This document shows positions 15,845 through 25,666 of a stretch of 51,623 nt of DNA, piece after piece. The stretch is from contig CABUXM010000005.1 of NCBI GenBank assembly GCA_902495545.1, forward strand, positions 1 to 51,623, written 5' to 3'. The notes below the pieces were generated by a model that saw only the letters and a list, made by a program, of their open reading frames with translations, was not told the DNA's origin and did not search any database. Every line of letters begins with the position of its first letter. Positions within the stretch are counted from its first letter, which is position 1. Position numbers and translations under genes: made by a program. Source of the DNA: an uncultured Collinsella sp. Lineage in GTDB: Bacteria; Actinomycetota; Coriobacteriia; Coriobacteriales; Coriobacteriaceae.

Positions 15845-16687
15845 TTACTCCTCGGTGCTCTCGGCCGTATCGGCCGAAGCATCCTCGGGCGCCGCTTCGG
15901 GCTCCGGTGCGGGGCGCTTCTCGCCACCGTAGGTCACCGTCACCATCGCGGAACGCAGGATGCGATCCGCCATGCGGTAGCCCTTCTGGTACACGTCGTT
16001 GACGGTCTCGTCGTACTGCGACGCGTCCTCGACGCGACCCACGGCCTGGTGCTCGAGCGGATCGAACGCCTCGCCCTTGGGGTCGATGGGCTCAACGCCC
16101 TCGTGCGCAAACACGTCGAGCAGCTTGGCATGTACCGCGTCAACGCCGTCGACGAACTGCTTAAAGTCGTCGGAAAGCTCTTGGCTGCGGGCATGGTCGA
16201 TCGCGCGCTCGATATCGTCGACCACCGGCAGCAGCGCAGTGACGAGCTTCTCGGTCGCGCGCTCGCGCTCGGCGATACGCTCATTGGCGGTGCGGCGACG
16301 GAAGTTCTCCCAGTCGGCCTGCAGACGGGCGGTACGCTCGGTGGCGTCCTTTGCCTTGTCCTCGGCGGCCTTCTGGGCCTCTGCCGCAGCATCGAGCTCG
16401 CTGCGCACGTCGGCGAGCTCCTTTTGGGCCTGCTCGAACTTGAGCTTAAAGTCGTTATCGGCGGCTTCCTCACCGGCGCGGATAGCAGCTTCCACCATCT
16501 CGTCCTCGGTCATCGTCGCCTCCTTGTTGGAATCCTCTACCTGGTTCTCGACAGCCTCGGCGGCCGCGGCCTCGTTGGCCTCGGTATCGTCGACGGCCTC
16601 TACGGGAATCTTCACGTCCTTCTCCTCAGAGTCAACGGGGGCGGCGCCAGCGGCAGCCGCCTCCGTGCGAGCTTTACGGGCGGACAT
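15845..16687 (-). CDS. grpE: nucleotide exchange factor GrpE
   Basis: The 280-residue protein contains the GrpE core: a long helix (about residues 70-125), RLQADWENFRRRTANER near 117-133, and the C-terminal beta domain ending in the conserved VAMV-like stretch, here RSAMVTVTYGG. GrpE releases ADP from DnaK. The protein is longer than the usual 180-220 residues because of a poorly conserved Ala/Glu-rich N-terminal extension of about 65 residues and a Pro/Ala/Glu-rich tail. Its start is 2 bp after the dnaK stop codon, so translation is probably coupled. An internal ATG (MTEDEMVEAA, near residue 59) is a possible alternative start. Confidence 0.95.
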   Translation of the reverse strand: MSARKARTEAAAAGAAPVDSEEKDVKIPVEAVDDTEANEAAAAEAVENQVEDSNKEATMTEDEMVEAAIRAGEEAADNDFKLKFEQAQKELADVRSELDAAAEAQKAAEDKAKDATERTARLQADWENFRRRTANERIAERERATEKLVTALLPVVDDIERAIDHARSQELSDDFKQFVDGVDAVHAKLLDVFAHEGVEPIDPKGEAFDPLEHQAVGRVEDASQYDETVNDVYQKGYRMADRILRSAMVTVTYGGEKRPAPEPEAAPEDASADTAESTEE

Positions 16688-16689
16688 GA

Positions 16690-18582
<1,893 letters not shown>

Positions 18583-18691
18583 TAGAAATTCCCTCTCTCT
18601 TTTGCGTTCGCGCCGCCTCGACGGTCTGTCGCGCGGCGCTTCGGCTTGTCTTTCAGGATGTAGTGTATCCCCTTATGGGCCGGAATATACA

Positions 18692-18718
18692 AAATCTAAG
18701 TCAATTCATATAAGATTT
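18692..18718 (-). promoter_or_regulatory. candidate HspR operator upstream of dnaK
   Basis: AAATCTAAGTC-N5-ATATAAGATTT, with block order, spacing and orientation identical to the element before clpB at 8411-8437; only the five central bases differ. On the minus strand TTGACT (18704-18699) lies inside the element and could be a -35, but I find no good -10 at 16-18 bp. An adjacent TCTAAGAG at 18724-18731 may be an extra half-site. Confidence 0.7.
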
Positions 18719-18855
18719 CTTATCTCTAAGAGTTTAGGTTCTCAAATGCGCAGGTAGATGCACTGTTTGAGTTCTCGGCAGATCTATTGAGATCTATGTA
18801 GAGATGGCTGAGGTGCGAGCCTGAAGCCGTACAGGGAGCCTTGGGGCGACCCCGG

Positions 18856-18963
18856 GGAAAGCGAGACCCAGTCTGAGCGTAAATTCCGGGACGCAGTTTC
18901 CTCTTGAAGGCTCGACCGGAAACTACATCCCAGTTTGAGCACCGATTCTGGGACACAGCTTCC
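18856..18963. repeat. two 46-bp palindromes in direct repeat
   Basis: Copy 1 (18856-18901) and copy 2 (18918-18963) each run from GGAAA through CCCAG, a TGAGC-containing centre, and GGGAC to TTCC. Within each copy the arms are complementary, for example GGAAACTACATCCCAG against CTGGGACACAGCTTCC with four mismatches. The starts are 62 bp apart. They lie 138-271 bp upstream of the dnaK element. Confidence 0.65.
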
Positions 18964-19098
18964 GCAGGCGCGCTCAATAGCTCAATATTTCAAGTCACCT
19001 TTAGCTAACATTTGCGCAGCTCAGCGGCCCCACCTGCACGTTTTTTAGTAAACCTTGGCATACTCGGCGAACGGTATGAAGATGCCGGCCAGAGGGTA

Positions 19099-19126
19099 TT
19101 GCAAACGGTCGCTCCCGTGGTATGTT
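19099..19126 (+). promoter_or_regulatory. candidate promoter of the ferredoxin gene
   Basis: TTGCAA at 19099-19104 and TATGTT at 19121-19126 are separated by 16 bp and lie 62 bp before the ATG. This is a moderate match to a housekeeping promoter and the best in the leader. Confidence 0.45.
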
Positions 19127-19187
19127 TTTGCCCGAATCAAACCGGCGCGCATCGCCTGTAGCGTCGGTCAACAGAGAGGAAACTACC

Positions 19188-19373
19188 ATGGCTCATCCCG
19201 TAATTGATGCCGACGAGTGCATCGCTTGTGGCGTTTGCGTCGACTCCTGCCCCGCTGGCGTTCTGGAGCTCCAGGACGTCGCTACCGTTGCTGACGAGGA
19301 CTCCTGCGTCGCCTGTGGCGCTTGCCAGGACGCTTGCCCCGCTGGCGCGATCACCGAGATCGTCGAGGAGTAA
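19188..19373 (+). CDS. 2x[4Fe-4S] bacterial-type ferredoxin
   Basis: The 61-residue protein carries two CxxCxxCxxxCP motifs (CIACGVCVDSCP at residues 11-22 and CVACGACQDACP near 42-53). This is the clostridial ferredoxin pattern for two low-potential [4Fe-4S] clusters. It serves as a soluble electron carrier for anaerobic oxidoreductases such as pyruvate:ferredoxin oxidoreductase or hydrogenase; which partner it uses here cannot be told. The start at 19188 is set by AGAGAGGA before the ATG and by the usual length of such ferredoxins. It is a single-gene unit with its own promoter and terminator. Confidence 0.95.
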   Translation: MAHPVIDADECIACGVCVDSCPAGVLELQDVATVADEDSCVACGACQDACPAGAITEIVEE

Positions 19374-19414
19374 CAACTCCCCCACTTGCACACTCAAAAG
19401 TACACCGTGCACAA

Positions 19415-19452
19415 AAAAGGAGGCTTCCGCATCGCCGCGGAGGCCTCCTTTT
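19415..19452. terminator. bidirectional terminator between ferredoxin and niaR
   Basis: AAAAGGAGGCTTCCGC at 19415-19430 pairs with GCGGAGGCCTCCTTTT at 19437-19452, one mismatch in 16 bp. It ends in TTTT on the plus strand and TTTTTT on the minus strand, so it can serve both convergent genes. Confidence 0.9.
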
Positions 19453-19487
19453 GCATGTGCGGGCAGCTAATTGGGGACGGTGTCGGG

Positions 19488-20033
19488 CTAGGACAAATCG
19501 TCCTCGTAAGGCATTAAATCGGCAAGGTAGCCTTTCTCCTTGAGCATGGCCTCGATCTCGTCGAGGGTTTGCTCGTCCTCTGCCGCAATGCGATGGAAGT
19601 GATAGCCGCTCGTCACCGTCAGCAGTGGGAAGCTCTTGCCGCTCTCGATATCGTGCAGGTAGCGCTCGACATCGCGACGATTGCGGATGTCCAGGTCGGC
19701 CGTGATCTTACCGTACACGCGGTGATTGACGATCACGTTGAGCACGGCGCCACCCGCGTCGACGATACTCGTAAGCTCGTCGCCCGCCTGCTCCACGCTG
19801 TGGCGAACCTTGACCAAGCGCGTGGGCACGGCGGGGCTGCTGGGAGCCTCCTGCAGCACGTAGCCGCGATTGGTTGCCACGACATCGTGCCCATCGGCGC
19901 GCAGCAGGGCGATGTCCTGCACCACGACCTGGCGGCTCACACCCACCTCGCGGGCAAGCGCGCTGCCCGATACGGGCCCCTTGGCTCCCTCGAGCACGGC
20001 CATGATGGCACGGCGACGCTCGCGGGCGTTCAT
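19488..20033 (-). CDS. niaR: NAD biosynthesis repressor, HTH plus 3H domain (NiaR/NadR type)
   Basis: The 181-residue protein has an N-terminal HTH_11 domain (MNARERRRAIMAVLEG...SGSALAREVGVSRQVVVQDIALLRADGH, residues 1-50). The C-terminal 3H domain is named for three conserved His; H at the LVKVRHSVEQAG, VNHRVYG and GYHFHRI positions are visible. In Firmicutes and Thermotoga this family binds niacin and represses NAD synthesis and niacin uptake genes. It ends the leftward nadA-nadB-nadC-niaR operon and its ATG overlaps the nadC stop, so it is co-made with its probable targets. The candidate operator is the large inverted repeat before nadA. Confidence 0.9.
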   Translation of the reverse strand: MNARERRRAIMAVLEGAKGPVSGSALAREVGVSRQVVVQDIALLRADGHDVVATNRGYVLQEAPSSPAVPTRLVKVRHSVEQAGDELTSIVDAGGAVLNVIVNHRVYGKITADLDIRNRRDVERYLHDIESGKSFPLLTVTSGYHFHRIAAEDEQTLDEIEAMLKEKGYLADLMPYEDDLS

Positions 20034-20893
20034 TATTTACCGTCCAGCAGACGCAGGTGCTTAAGCGAGAGGTCGAGGATCGGCGCGGAGTGCGTCAGGG
20101 CGCCCGAGCTAATGTAGTCGACGCCCAGATCAGCCAGGGCGCGAATGTTGTCGGCGTCCACGTTGCCCGAGCACTCGGTCTTGGCGCGGCCGGCGATAAG
20201 CTCGATCGCGGCAGCCATGTCGTCGTGGGTCATGTTGTCGAACATGATGATATCGGCGCCGGCCTCCACGGCCTCGCGCACCATGTCCAGGTTCTCGCAC
20301 TCAATCTCGACCGTCGTGGTAAACGATGCATGGGCGCGCGCCATCTCAATCGCGCGTGCCACGCCACCGGCGGCGTCGATGTGGTTGTCCTTGAGCATGA
20401 CAGCCGTCGACAGGTTATAGCGGTGGTTGCTGCCGCCGCCGATCTCGACTGCGGCCTTCTCGAAGACGCGCATTCCCGGCGTGGTCTTGCGCGTGTCGAC
20501 AAGCACGGTCTTGGTGCCCTCGAGCGCAGCCGCCATCCGATGCGTGTAAGTGGCGATGCCGCTCATGCGCTGCAGATAGTTGAGCGCCACGCGCTCGCCC
20601 GAAAGCAGCACGCGCGCGTCGCCGCGCACCTGGCCCACATGGTCGCCAGCGTGCACCTCGTCGCCGTCCGCGACATCGAACAACACGGAGCTCTGCGGAT
20701 CCAGCAGCTCAAAGGTGCGGGCGAATACGTCCAGGCCGGCGATAATGCCGTCGGCCTTGGCGATGAGCTCAACGGTAGCGGGACGCGCCGTGGGGCACAC
20801 GCTCGCCGTGCTCACGTCCTCAAACGTGATGTCCTCGCGCAGAGCCTGCAGAATCAGATCATCGACGACGAGCTTCATGGTAATGGGATTCAT
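20033..20893 (-). CDS. nadC: nicotinate-nucleotide pyrophosphorylase (carboxylating), quinolinate phosphoribosyltransferase
   Basis: The 286-residue enzyme converts quinolinate and PRPP to nicotinate mononucleotide, CO2 and PPi. The conserved TRKTTPGMR (near residue 138), GGGSNHRYNLSTAVMLKDNH (near 152-171) and the EIECEN and DIIMFDNM barrel strands are present. Length is typical. GGAGGAG lies 6 nt before the ATG. It starts 3 bp after nadB and overlaps niaR by one base, consistent with a tightly coupled operon for de novo NAD synthesis from aspartate. Confidence 0.97.
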   Translation of the reverse strand: MNPITMKLVVDDLILQALREDITFEDVSTASVCPTARPATVELIAKADGIIAGLDVFARTFELLDPQSSVLFDVADGDEVHAGDHVGQVRGDARVLLSGERVALNYLQRMSGIATYTHRMAAALEGTKTVLVDTRKTTPGMRVFEKAAVEIGGGSNHRYNLSTAVMLKDNHIDAAGGVARAIEMARAHASFTTTVEIECENLDMVREAVEAGADIIMFDNMTHDDMAAAIELIAGRAKTECSGNVDADNIRALADLGVDYISSGALTHSAPILDLSLKHLRLLDGK

Positions 20894-20896
20894 GGT

Positions 20897-22273
20897 CTAC
20901 TCCTCCACGGCCTGCGTGCCGGCGGCACGGGCCAAATCATCGATTGCAAGGGGGTCGGCGCTCAGGGCGCGGTGACGCCCGTCAAGCGCGGGCTCACCGG
21001 CCTGCTCCACGGCCAGCGACTCGCCGGTACGCATATACCACGCGGCGCGACGACCCCAGACCAGCGCCTCGAGCAGGCTGTTAGAAGCTAGGCGGTTCTT
21101 GCCGTGAACGCCGTTGCAGGCCGTCTCGCCCGCGGCGTAGAGCTCGGGCATCGAGGTGCGACCGTCCTTGTCGACCCACACGCCGCCCATAAAGTAGTGC
21201 TGCGTGGGCGTAACGGGAATGGGCTCGTCCAAAATATCGCGGCCGTCCTCCAGGCAGCGCGCGCGGATATTGGTAAAGTGCCCGGTCACCACATCGCGCT
21301 CGACGGGGGCAAAGCTCAGCCACTCGTGCTCGGTGCCGTCCTGCTTCATCTGCTCGCGGATGGCGGCGGCGACAACGTCGCGCGGCTGCAACTCGTCGGT
21401 AAAACGCTCGCCGGCGGCATTGAGCAAAATCGCGCCCTCGCCGCGGCAGCTCTCGCTAATCAGGAACGTGCGACCCGGCTGCGGCGAGAACAGGCCCGTG
21501 GGGTGGATCTGCACGTAGTCCAGGTGCTCCATCGTGATGCCGTGCTCCTGAGCAATGTAGCAAGCGTCACCGGTGAGCTGCGGGTAGTTAGTCGAGTGGT
21601 CGTACACGCCACCGATACCGCCCGTTGCCCACAGCGTATGGCGGGCATGGATCTTAAACGGCTTACCGGCACGCACGCCCTCGGCGGCATTTGCCAGCTC
21701 GTCGGCGGGGCGAGCTGAATCGTCCTCGTCCACGGCGACGGCGACGACGCCGGTGCACACCGTGGCGCCATCGCGCTCGGCGGTCAGGATGTCGGTCATG
21801 GCAACGTGTTCGAGAATCTGCACGTTATCCAGCTTGCGAACAGCCTGGAGCAGCTTGGTCGTAATCTCCTTGCCCGTAATATCGGCATGGAAGGCGATGC
21901 GCGGGCGGCTGTGCGCGCCCTCGCGGGTAAAGTCGAGGCTGCCGTCGGCCTTACGCTCAAAGTCCACGCCCATGGCCAGCAGGTCGTTGATGACCGAGCG
22001 GCTCGAGCGAATCATGATGTCAACACTCTCGCGGCGGTTCTCGTAATGGCCGGCGTGCATGGTGTCCTCAAAGAAGGCATCGTAGTCCGAGCCTTCGGGC
22101 AGCACGCAAATGCCGCCCTGCGCGAGCATCGAATCGCACTCATCGACGGCGCCCTTGGAAAGCATGATCACGCGTGTGCTCGTCGGCAGATTGAGAGCCG
22201 CATACAGGCCCGCCACGCCGCAACCGGCAATGACGACGTCACACTCCATATCGGGGTATTGTTTGGTTTCCAC
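20897..22273 (-). CDS. nadB: L-aspartate oxidase, short form
   Basis: The enzyme oxidises L-aspartate to iminoaspartate using FAD, feeding NadA. It has the FAD-binding GCGVAGLYAALNLP near the N-terminus, the active-site block IHPTGLF...ISESCRGEGAILLN...RDVVAAAI, and the C-terminal FAD motif NRLASNSLLEALVWG. At 458 residues it ends soon after that motif and lacks most of the C-terminal helical domain of the 540-residue E. coli enzyme; short forms exist in other anaerobes. GTG at 22273 is preferred as start because GGAGAGG precedes it. The upstream in-frame ATG at 22318 lies inside a hairpin and has no ribosome site. Confidence 0.93.
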   Translation of the reverse strand: METKQYPDMECDVVIAGCGVAGLYAALNLPTSTRVIMLSKGAVDECDSMLAQGGICVLPEGSDYDAFFEDTMHAGHYENRRESVDIMIRSSRSVINDLLAMGVDFERKADGSLDFTREGAHSRPRIAFHADITGKEITTKLLQAVRKLDNVQILEHVAMTDILTAERDGATVCTGVVAVAVDEDDSARPADELANAAEGVRAGKPFKIHARHTLWATGGIGGVYDHSTNYPQLTGDACYIAQEHGITMEHLDYVQIHPTGLFSPQPGRTFLISESCRGEGAILLNAAGERFTDELQPRDVVAAAIREQMKQDGTEHEWLSFAPVERDVVTGHFTNIRARCLEDGRDILDEPIPVTPTQHYFMGGVWVDKDGRTSMPELYAAGETACNGVHGKNRLASNSLLEALVWGRRAAWYMRTGESLAVEQAGEPALDGRHRALSADPLAIDDLARAAGTQAVEE

Positions 22274-22291
22274 AGGAATCCTCTCCCTTGT

Positions 22292-22326
22292 AATGTGGCA
22301 TAAGGGATGGTCCCTCATGTCACATT
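22292..22326. repeat. 35-bp hairpin between nadA and nadB
   Basis: AATGTGGCATAAGGGA (22292-22307) pairs with TCCCTCATGTCACATT (22311-22326), 14 of 16 positions, with a 3-nt TGG loop. It lies in the 56-bp gap between the nadA stop and the nadB GTG. It could be an mRNA-processing or attenuation hairpin, or a second operator. Confidence 0.65.
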
Positions 22327-22329
22327 GGC

Positions 22330-23355
22330 TTAGCGCGCCGCGTACTCGAGCATGCGGTCGAGCGTGAGCTTGGCCTGATCGGCGGCCTCGTCCGACACGC
22401 CAATCTGCACCTCGCCCTCGCCCGTCTCCAGGCAGTGCACGAGCTTTTCGAGCGTGATGAGATCCATGTTGACGCAGGTGGGCTGCACCGCAGGGAAGTA
22501 GAACTTCTTGCCAGTGCCCTGGCAGCGGCGTTCAAGCTCGTAGAGCACGCCGCGGACCGTCACGATGATGAACTCGCTGGCGTCCGACTCCTCGGCATAC
22601 TTGATGATGCCGGCAGTAGAGCCGATGTAGTCGGCCTCGGCCAGGACGTCGGCCTTGCACTCGGGGTGCGCCAGCACGAGCGCGTCGGGGTGCGCCTCCT
22701 GCGCGTCGACGATCTGCTCGACGGTGATGATGTGATGACGCGGGCAGTAGCCGTTGTTGAGGATGACGTGCTTTTGGGGCACCTGCTCGGCCACAAAGCG
22801 GCCCAGGTTTTGGTCGGGAATGAACAAGATGTGCTGCTGCGGCAGCTCGGAGACAATCTTGACGGCGTTAGAGCTGGTAACGCACACGTCGCTCCAGCTC
22901 TTGATCTCGACCGTGGAGTTGACGTAGCACACCACGGCCAGGTCGTCGCCGTACTCGGCGCGGGCAGCGTCGACCGTCTCGCGCTTGACCATATGAGCCA
23001 TGGGGCAATCCGCGCCCGGCTCGGGCAGCAGCACGGTCTTAGTGGGATTGAGCAGCTTGGCGCTCTCGCCCATAAACTCCACGCCGCACAGCACGATGGT
23101 CTGCTGCGGCAGGCTCTTAGCGAGCTTTGCCAGGTAGAAGCTGTCGCCGACGTAATCGGCCACAGCCTGAACCTCGGGCGCCACATAGTAGTGCGCCAGG
23201 ATCACCGCATCACGTTGGGTTTTTAGTTGCTGAATGGCCTCGACGAGCTCTGCGGGCACCAGTGCCGCGCGCTCCGTTGCCGTCGTTGCCGATGCTAGGC
23301 CGGCCGCGATATCGCGTGCAAGCTCCGACGCATCCATGTTCGCGCTCTGTGCCAT
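22330..23355 (-). CDS. nadA: quinolinate synthase
   Basis: The 341-residue enzyme condenses iminoaspartate with dihydroxyacetone phosphate to quinolinate using a [4Fe-4S] cluster. The three cluster Cys are in place: VLCGVEFMGESAK (near residue 98), AHPECKADV and the PTCVNMDLITLEKL stretch (near 306). AHYYV near residue 54 and the repeated Rossmann-like layout also fit. The ATG at 23355 is preferred over a TTG one codon upstream. It is the first gene of the leftward nadA-nadB-nadC-niaR operon, with a promoter inside the inverted repeat at 23397-23440. Confidence 0.97.
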   Translation of the reverse strand: MAQSANMDASELARDIAAGLASATTATERAALVPAELVEAIQQLKTQRDAVILAHYYVAPEVQAVADYVGDSFYLAKLAKSLPQQTIVLCGVEFMGESAKLLNPTKTVLLPEPGADCPMAHMVKRETVDAARAEYGDDLAVVCYVNSTVEIKSWSDVCVTSSNAVKIVSELPQQHILFIPDQNLGRFVAEQVPQKHVILNNGYCPRHHIITVEQIVDAQEAHPDALVLAHPECKADVLAEADYIGSTAGIIKYAEESDASEFIIVTVRGVLYELERRCQGTGKKFYFPAVQPTCVNMDLITLEKLVHCLETGEGEVQIGVSDEAADQAKLTLDRMLEYAAR

Positions 23356-23390
23356 CAAGGCCCCTCTCTTTTGGCGAATCTTGGGGCTTT

Positions 23391-23440
23391 AGTATGACAC
23401 CTAGGTTTACAGCTGACAAGACAGCTGTAAACCTAGGTGT
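23391..23440 (-). promoter_or_regulatory. nad operon promoter and candidate NiaR operator
   Basis: ACACCTAGGTTTACAGCTG at 23397-23415 and its exact complement at 23422-23440 form a perfect 19-bp inverted repeat with a 6-bp centre. Each arm is itself nearly palindromic around CCTAGG. On the minus strand TTGTCA (23419-23414) and CATACT (23396-23391) are spaced 17 bp and make a promoter whose -35 lies in the centre of the repeat. A repressor bound here would block polymerase. That NiaR is the binder is inferred from its place in the operon. Confidence 0.75.
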
Positions 23441-23648
23441 AAAGTTGAAATAAAGATTCAATCATGTGGCAGGTCCATATTCGAACTGGCAAGCTGAGGA
23501 TAGCTGAGCTCTCGATGACGCGGGAGGCATCTTTCGCCACCGCAATACCGCTCGGCGCGAGTTGCGTACCGTGGGGCGCAAACGGAACGCACCCCCGCGG
23601 GTGGCGCGTGCACGATGTGGCAAAATCGAGGTACTAAGGGGGCCCAAT

Positions 23649-24371
23649 ATGCTCAGAATCATCGCCTGCGACGACGACGTCGCCTTTCTAGATAACCTGC
23701 ACCGCATGATCAACCGCTGGTCGGCCGAGACGGGCACGGCGGTCGATGTTGCACTCGTTACGCGCGGCGAGGACCTGCTGGCACGCCATGCCGCATCGCG
23801 CGCCGACATTATCATGCTCGACATGATAATGCCGCTCGTCAACGGCATGGACACCGCCCGCGAGCTGCGCCAATCCGATACCGCCGTGCGCTTGGTTTTT
23901 CTGACCTCATCACCCGAGTTCGCGCTTGAGTCCTACGAGGTCCGCGCCTTCGACTACCTGCTCAAACCCGTGACCTACGAGCGCGTGGCGCAACTGCTCG
24001 ACGAGCTGTCGAGCCTGCGTCCGGCAACGACCGACGAGCTCGTCATCAAGACGTCCTTTGGCTACCATGCCCTGCGCCTATCCGATATCGAATATGCCGA
24101 GGCTCGCAACAAGCACGTGGTCTTCCACTTGCGCGATGGCCGCGATATCGAGGCGCTCGAGCCGTTCCGCAGCATCGAGGACCGACTGGCCCAAAACGCG
24201 ACCTTCTTTAAGTGCCACCGCAGCTACCAGGTCAATCTGCGCAACATCGACCACTTCAACCGCACGGAAATCGTCATGCGCTCGGGCGCGTGCATACCGC
24301 TCGCGCGCAGCTGCAAGCAGGGATTCCAAGACGCCTACTTTGCGATGCGGTTCGAGGGCGGGAGACGCTGA
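23649..24371 (+). CDS. LytTR-family response regulator
   Basis: The 240-residue protein has a receiver domain (residues 1-120) with the acidic pocket CDDD at 7-10, phospho-acceptor D58 in IIMLDMIMP, the LTSS switch and Lys in LLKPVTYERV. A LytTR DNA-binding domain follows (about 140-235) with the characteristic FFKCHRSYQVNLRNID motif. Such regulators (AgrA, VirR, LytR types) often control secreted or quorum-sensing functions. The ATG at 23649 follows AAGGGGG. The stop overlaps the start of the histidine kinase, its obvious partner. No peptide pheromone or exporter gene is adjacent. Confidence 0.93.
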   Translation: MLRIIACDDDVAFLDNLHRMINRWSAETGTAVDVALVTRGEDLLARHAASRADIIMLDMIMPLVNGMDTARELRQSDTAVRLVFLTSSPEFALESYEVRAFDYLLKPVTYERVAQLLDELSSLRPATTDELVIKTSFGYHALRLSDIEYAEARNKHVVFHLRDGRDIEALEPFRSIEDRLAQNATFFKCHRSYQVNLRNIDHFNRTEIVMRSGACIPLARSCKQGFQDAYFAMRFEGGRR

Positions 24372-25648
24372 TGCTTTCCTCGGCAGAACTGGTACTTTGG
24401 GCAATCCACCATGCGACGACGCTGCTCTTTGGCGTCTTTGCCTCGGCAGCGCTGTGCGGTGTCGAGATCAACGGCCGCCATTCGCTCGAACTGGTGGGGG
24501 TCGGCGCCGTAACCGGATGCGCATTCGGCCTCGCCAATGCCGTCGGCGGCGAGCTTTTCGCCCGACAGGCCTATCCGCTCGTCGTGCATCTGCCGCTTGT
24601 CGTCTACCTGTGCGTACGCTATCGCCTGAGTCCGCTGCTCGCCATCCTGGGCGTTACCAGTGCCTACCTGAGCTGCCAGTTTAGCAACTGGATGGGCATC
24701 GCCGCGCTCGCCGCCACCGATTCGCAAGTCGCGTACTACGTGGCACGCATCATCACCACACTCGGCGTCTTTGCCGTCTTGTTGCATTGGGCAAGCGAAA
24801 TTGGCCCCCGCCTGGCGATCAAAAGCCCCACCGAGCTGGAGATTCTGCTCATCCTGCCGCTTGTCTACTACATCTTCGACTACGCCACCAACGTCTATAC
24901 CACGCTCTTCCACTCGGGCTCGGTGGTAACCGTTGAGTTTTTGGCGTTCGCCCTCTGCGCCTTCTACCTTATGTTTCTTGCCGTCTACCTTCGCGAATAC
25001 GAGGCAAAGGAAATCGCCGAGCGCGAGCGCTGGATGCTCGCGACCCGCGACAGCGCGGCCATCAAAGAGCTCGAAGCCTGGCGCCAGTCCGGACGCGAGC
25101 TCTCGGTTCTCCGTCACGACATGCGCCACTACCTGCGCGGTCTAGCGGCCCTGATCGAAGAGGGTCACACCGATGAGGCGCTCGAGCGCATCGACGCGCT
25201 CTGCGAGACCAACGACCGCACCGCCGTGCGCCGCTACTGCGCCAACGAAACGGTCAACATTGCGCTCTCGTCGCTTTCCGCGGACATCAACGCGCACGGC
25301 ATCACCGCCGACCTGCGCGCCGCCGTGCCCGAAACCGTCCACGTGAGCGATGTCGATCTGTTCAGTGTGGTATCGAACGCCCTGGACAATGCCATCGCCG
25401 CAGCGAGCGCCGCCCCCGAAGGCAAGCGGTTTGTCGACCTGGACCTTCGCTACGAAGACGGCCAGCTTCTATTGCTGGTTTCCAACACGTTTGGCCGTGC
25501 GCCGCACATGGTCGACGGCATGCCCGTGGCTCAGCACACTGGGCACGGCTTTGGCACCAAGAGCATTAAGCTTGCCGTCGAGCGTATGAACGGCAACTGC
25601 CAGTTCCGCATTAACGGCGACCGGTTTGAGCTGCGCGCCGTGATGTAG
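24371..25648 (+). CDS. membrane histidine kinase, GHKL type (AgrC/NatK-like)
   Basis: The 425-residue protein has about six hydrophobic segments in the first 215 residues and a short coiled coil (about 215-240). The dimerisation helix has VLRHDMRHYLRGL with H249 as the likely phospho-acceptor. The C-terminal GHKL ATPase shows the N box NALDNAIAAA and the G box GHGFGTKSIK. It forms a two-component system with the LytTR regulator, whose stop codon overlaps its ATG (TGATG). The multi-pass sensor is the kind used for peptide or membrane-state sensing; the signal is unknown. Confidence 0.92.
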   Translation: MLSSAELVLWAIHHATTLLFGVFASAALCGVEINGRHSLELVGVGAVTGCAFGLANAVGGELFARQAYPLVVHLPLVVYLCVRYRLSPLLAILGVTSAYLSCQFSNWMGIAALAATDSQVAYYVARIITTLGVFAVLLHWASEIGPRLAIKSPTELEILLILPLVYYIFDYATNVYTTLFHSGSVVTVEFLAFALCAFYLMFLAVYLREYEAKEIAERERWMLATRDSAAIKELEAWRQSGRELSVLRHDMRHYLRGLAALIEEGHTDEALERIDALCETNDRTAVRRYCANETVNIALSSLSADINAHGITADLRAAVPETVHVSDVDLFSVVSNALDNAIAAASAAPEGKRFVDLDLRYEDGQLLLLVSNTFGRAPHMVDGMPVAQHTGHGFGTKSIKLAVERMNGNCQFRINGDRFELRAVM

Positions 25649-25666
25649 GGGCTGCCGCCAGCCTCG

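Larger units (their letters stand above)
18583..19098. other. intergenic region between dnaK and ferredoxin
   Basis: No gene is visible in this stretch of more than 500 bp. It holds the dnaK leader, the HspR-type element (18692-18718) and two 46-bp palindromes (18856-18901 and 18918-18963). An AT-rich stretch near 18975-19010 follows. The ferredoxin promoter lies just to the right. Confidence 0.6.

Noticed and set aside
18692..18704. TTGACT inside the dnaK element as the -35 of a standard promoter
   Set aside because: No acceptable -10 box is found 16-18 bp away; TATATT is only 9 bp downstream.
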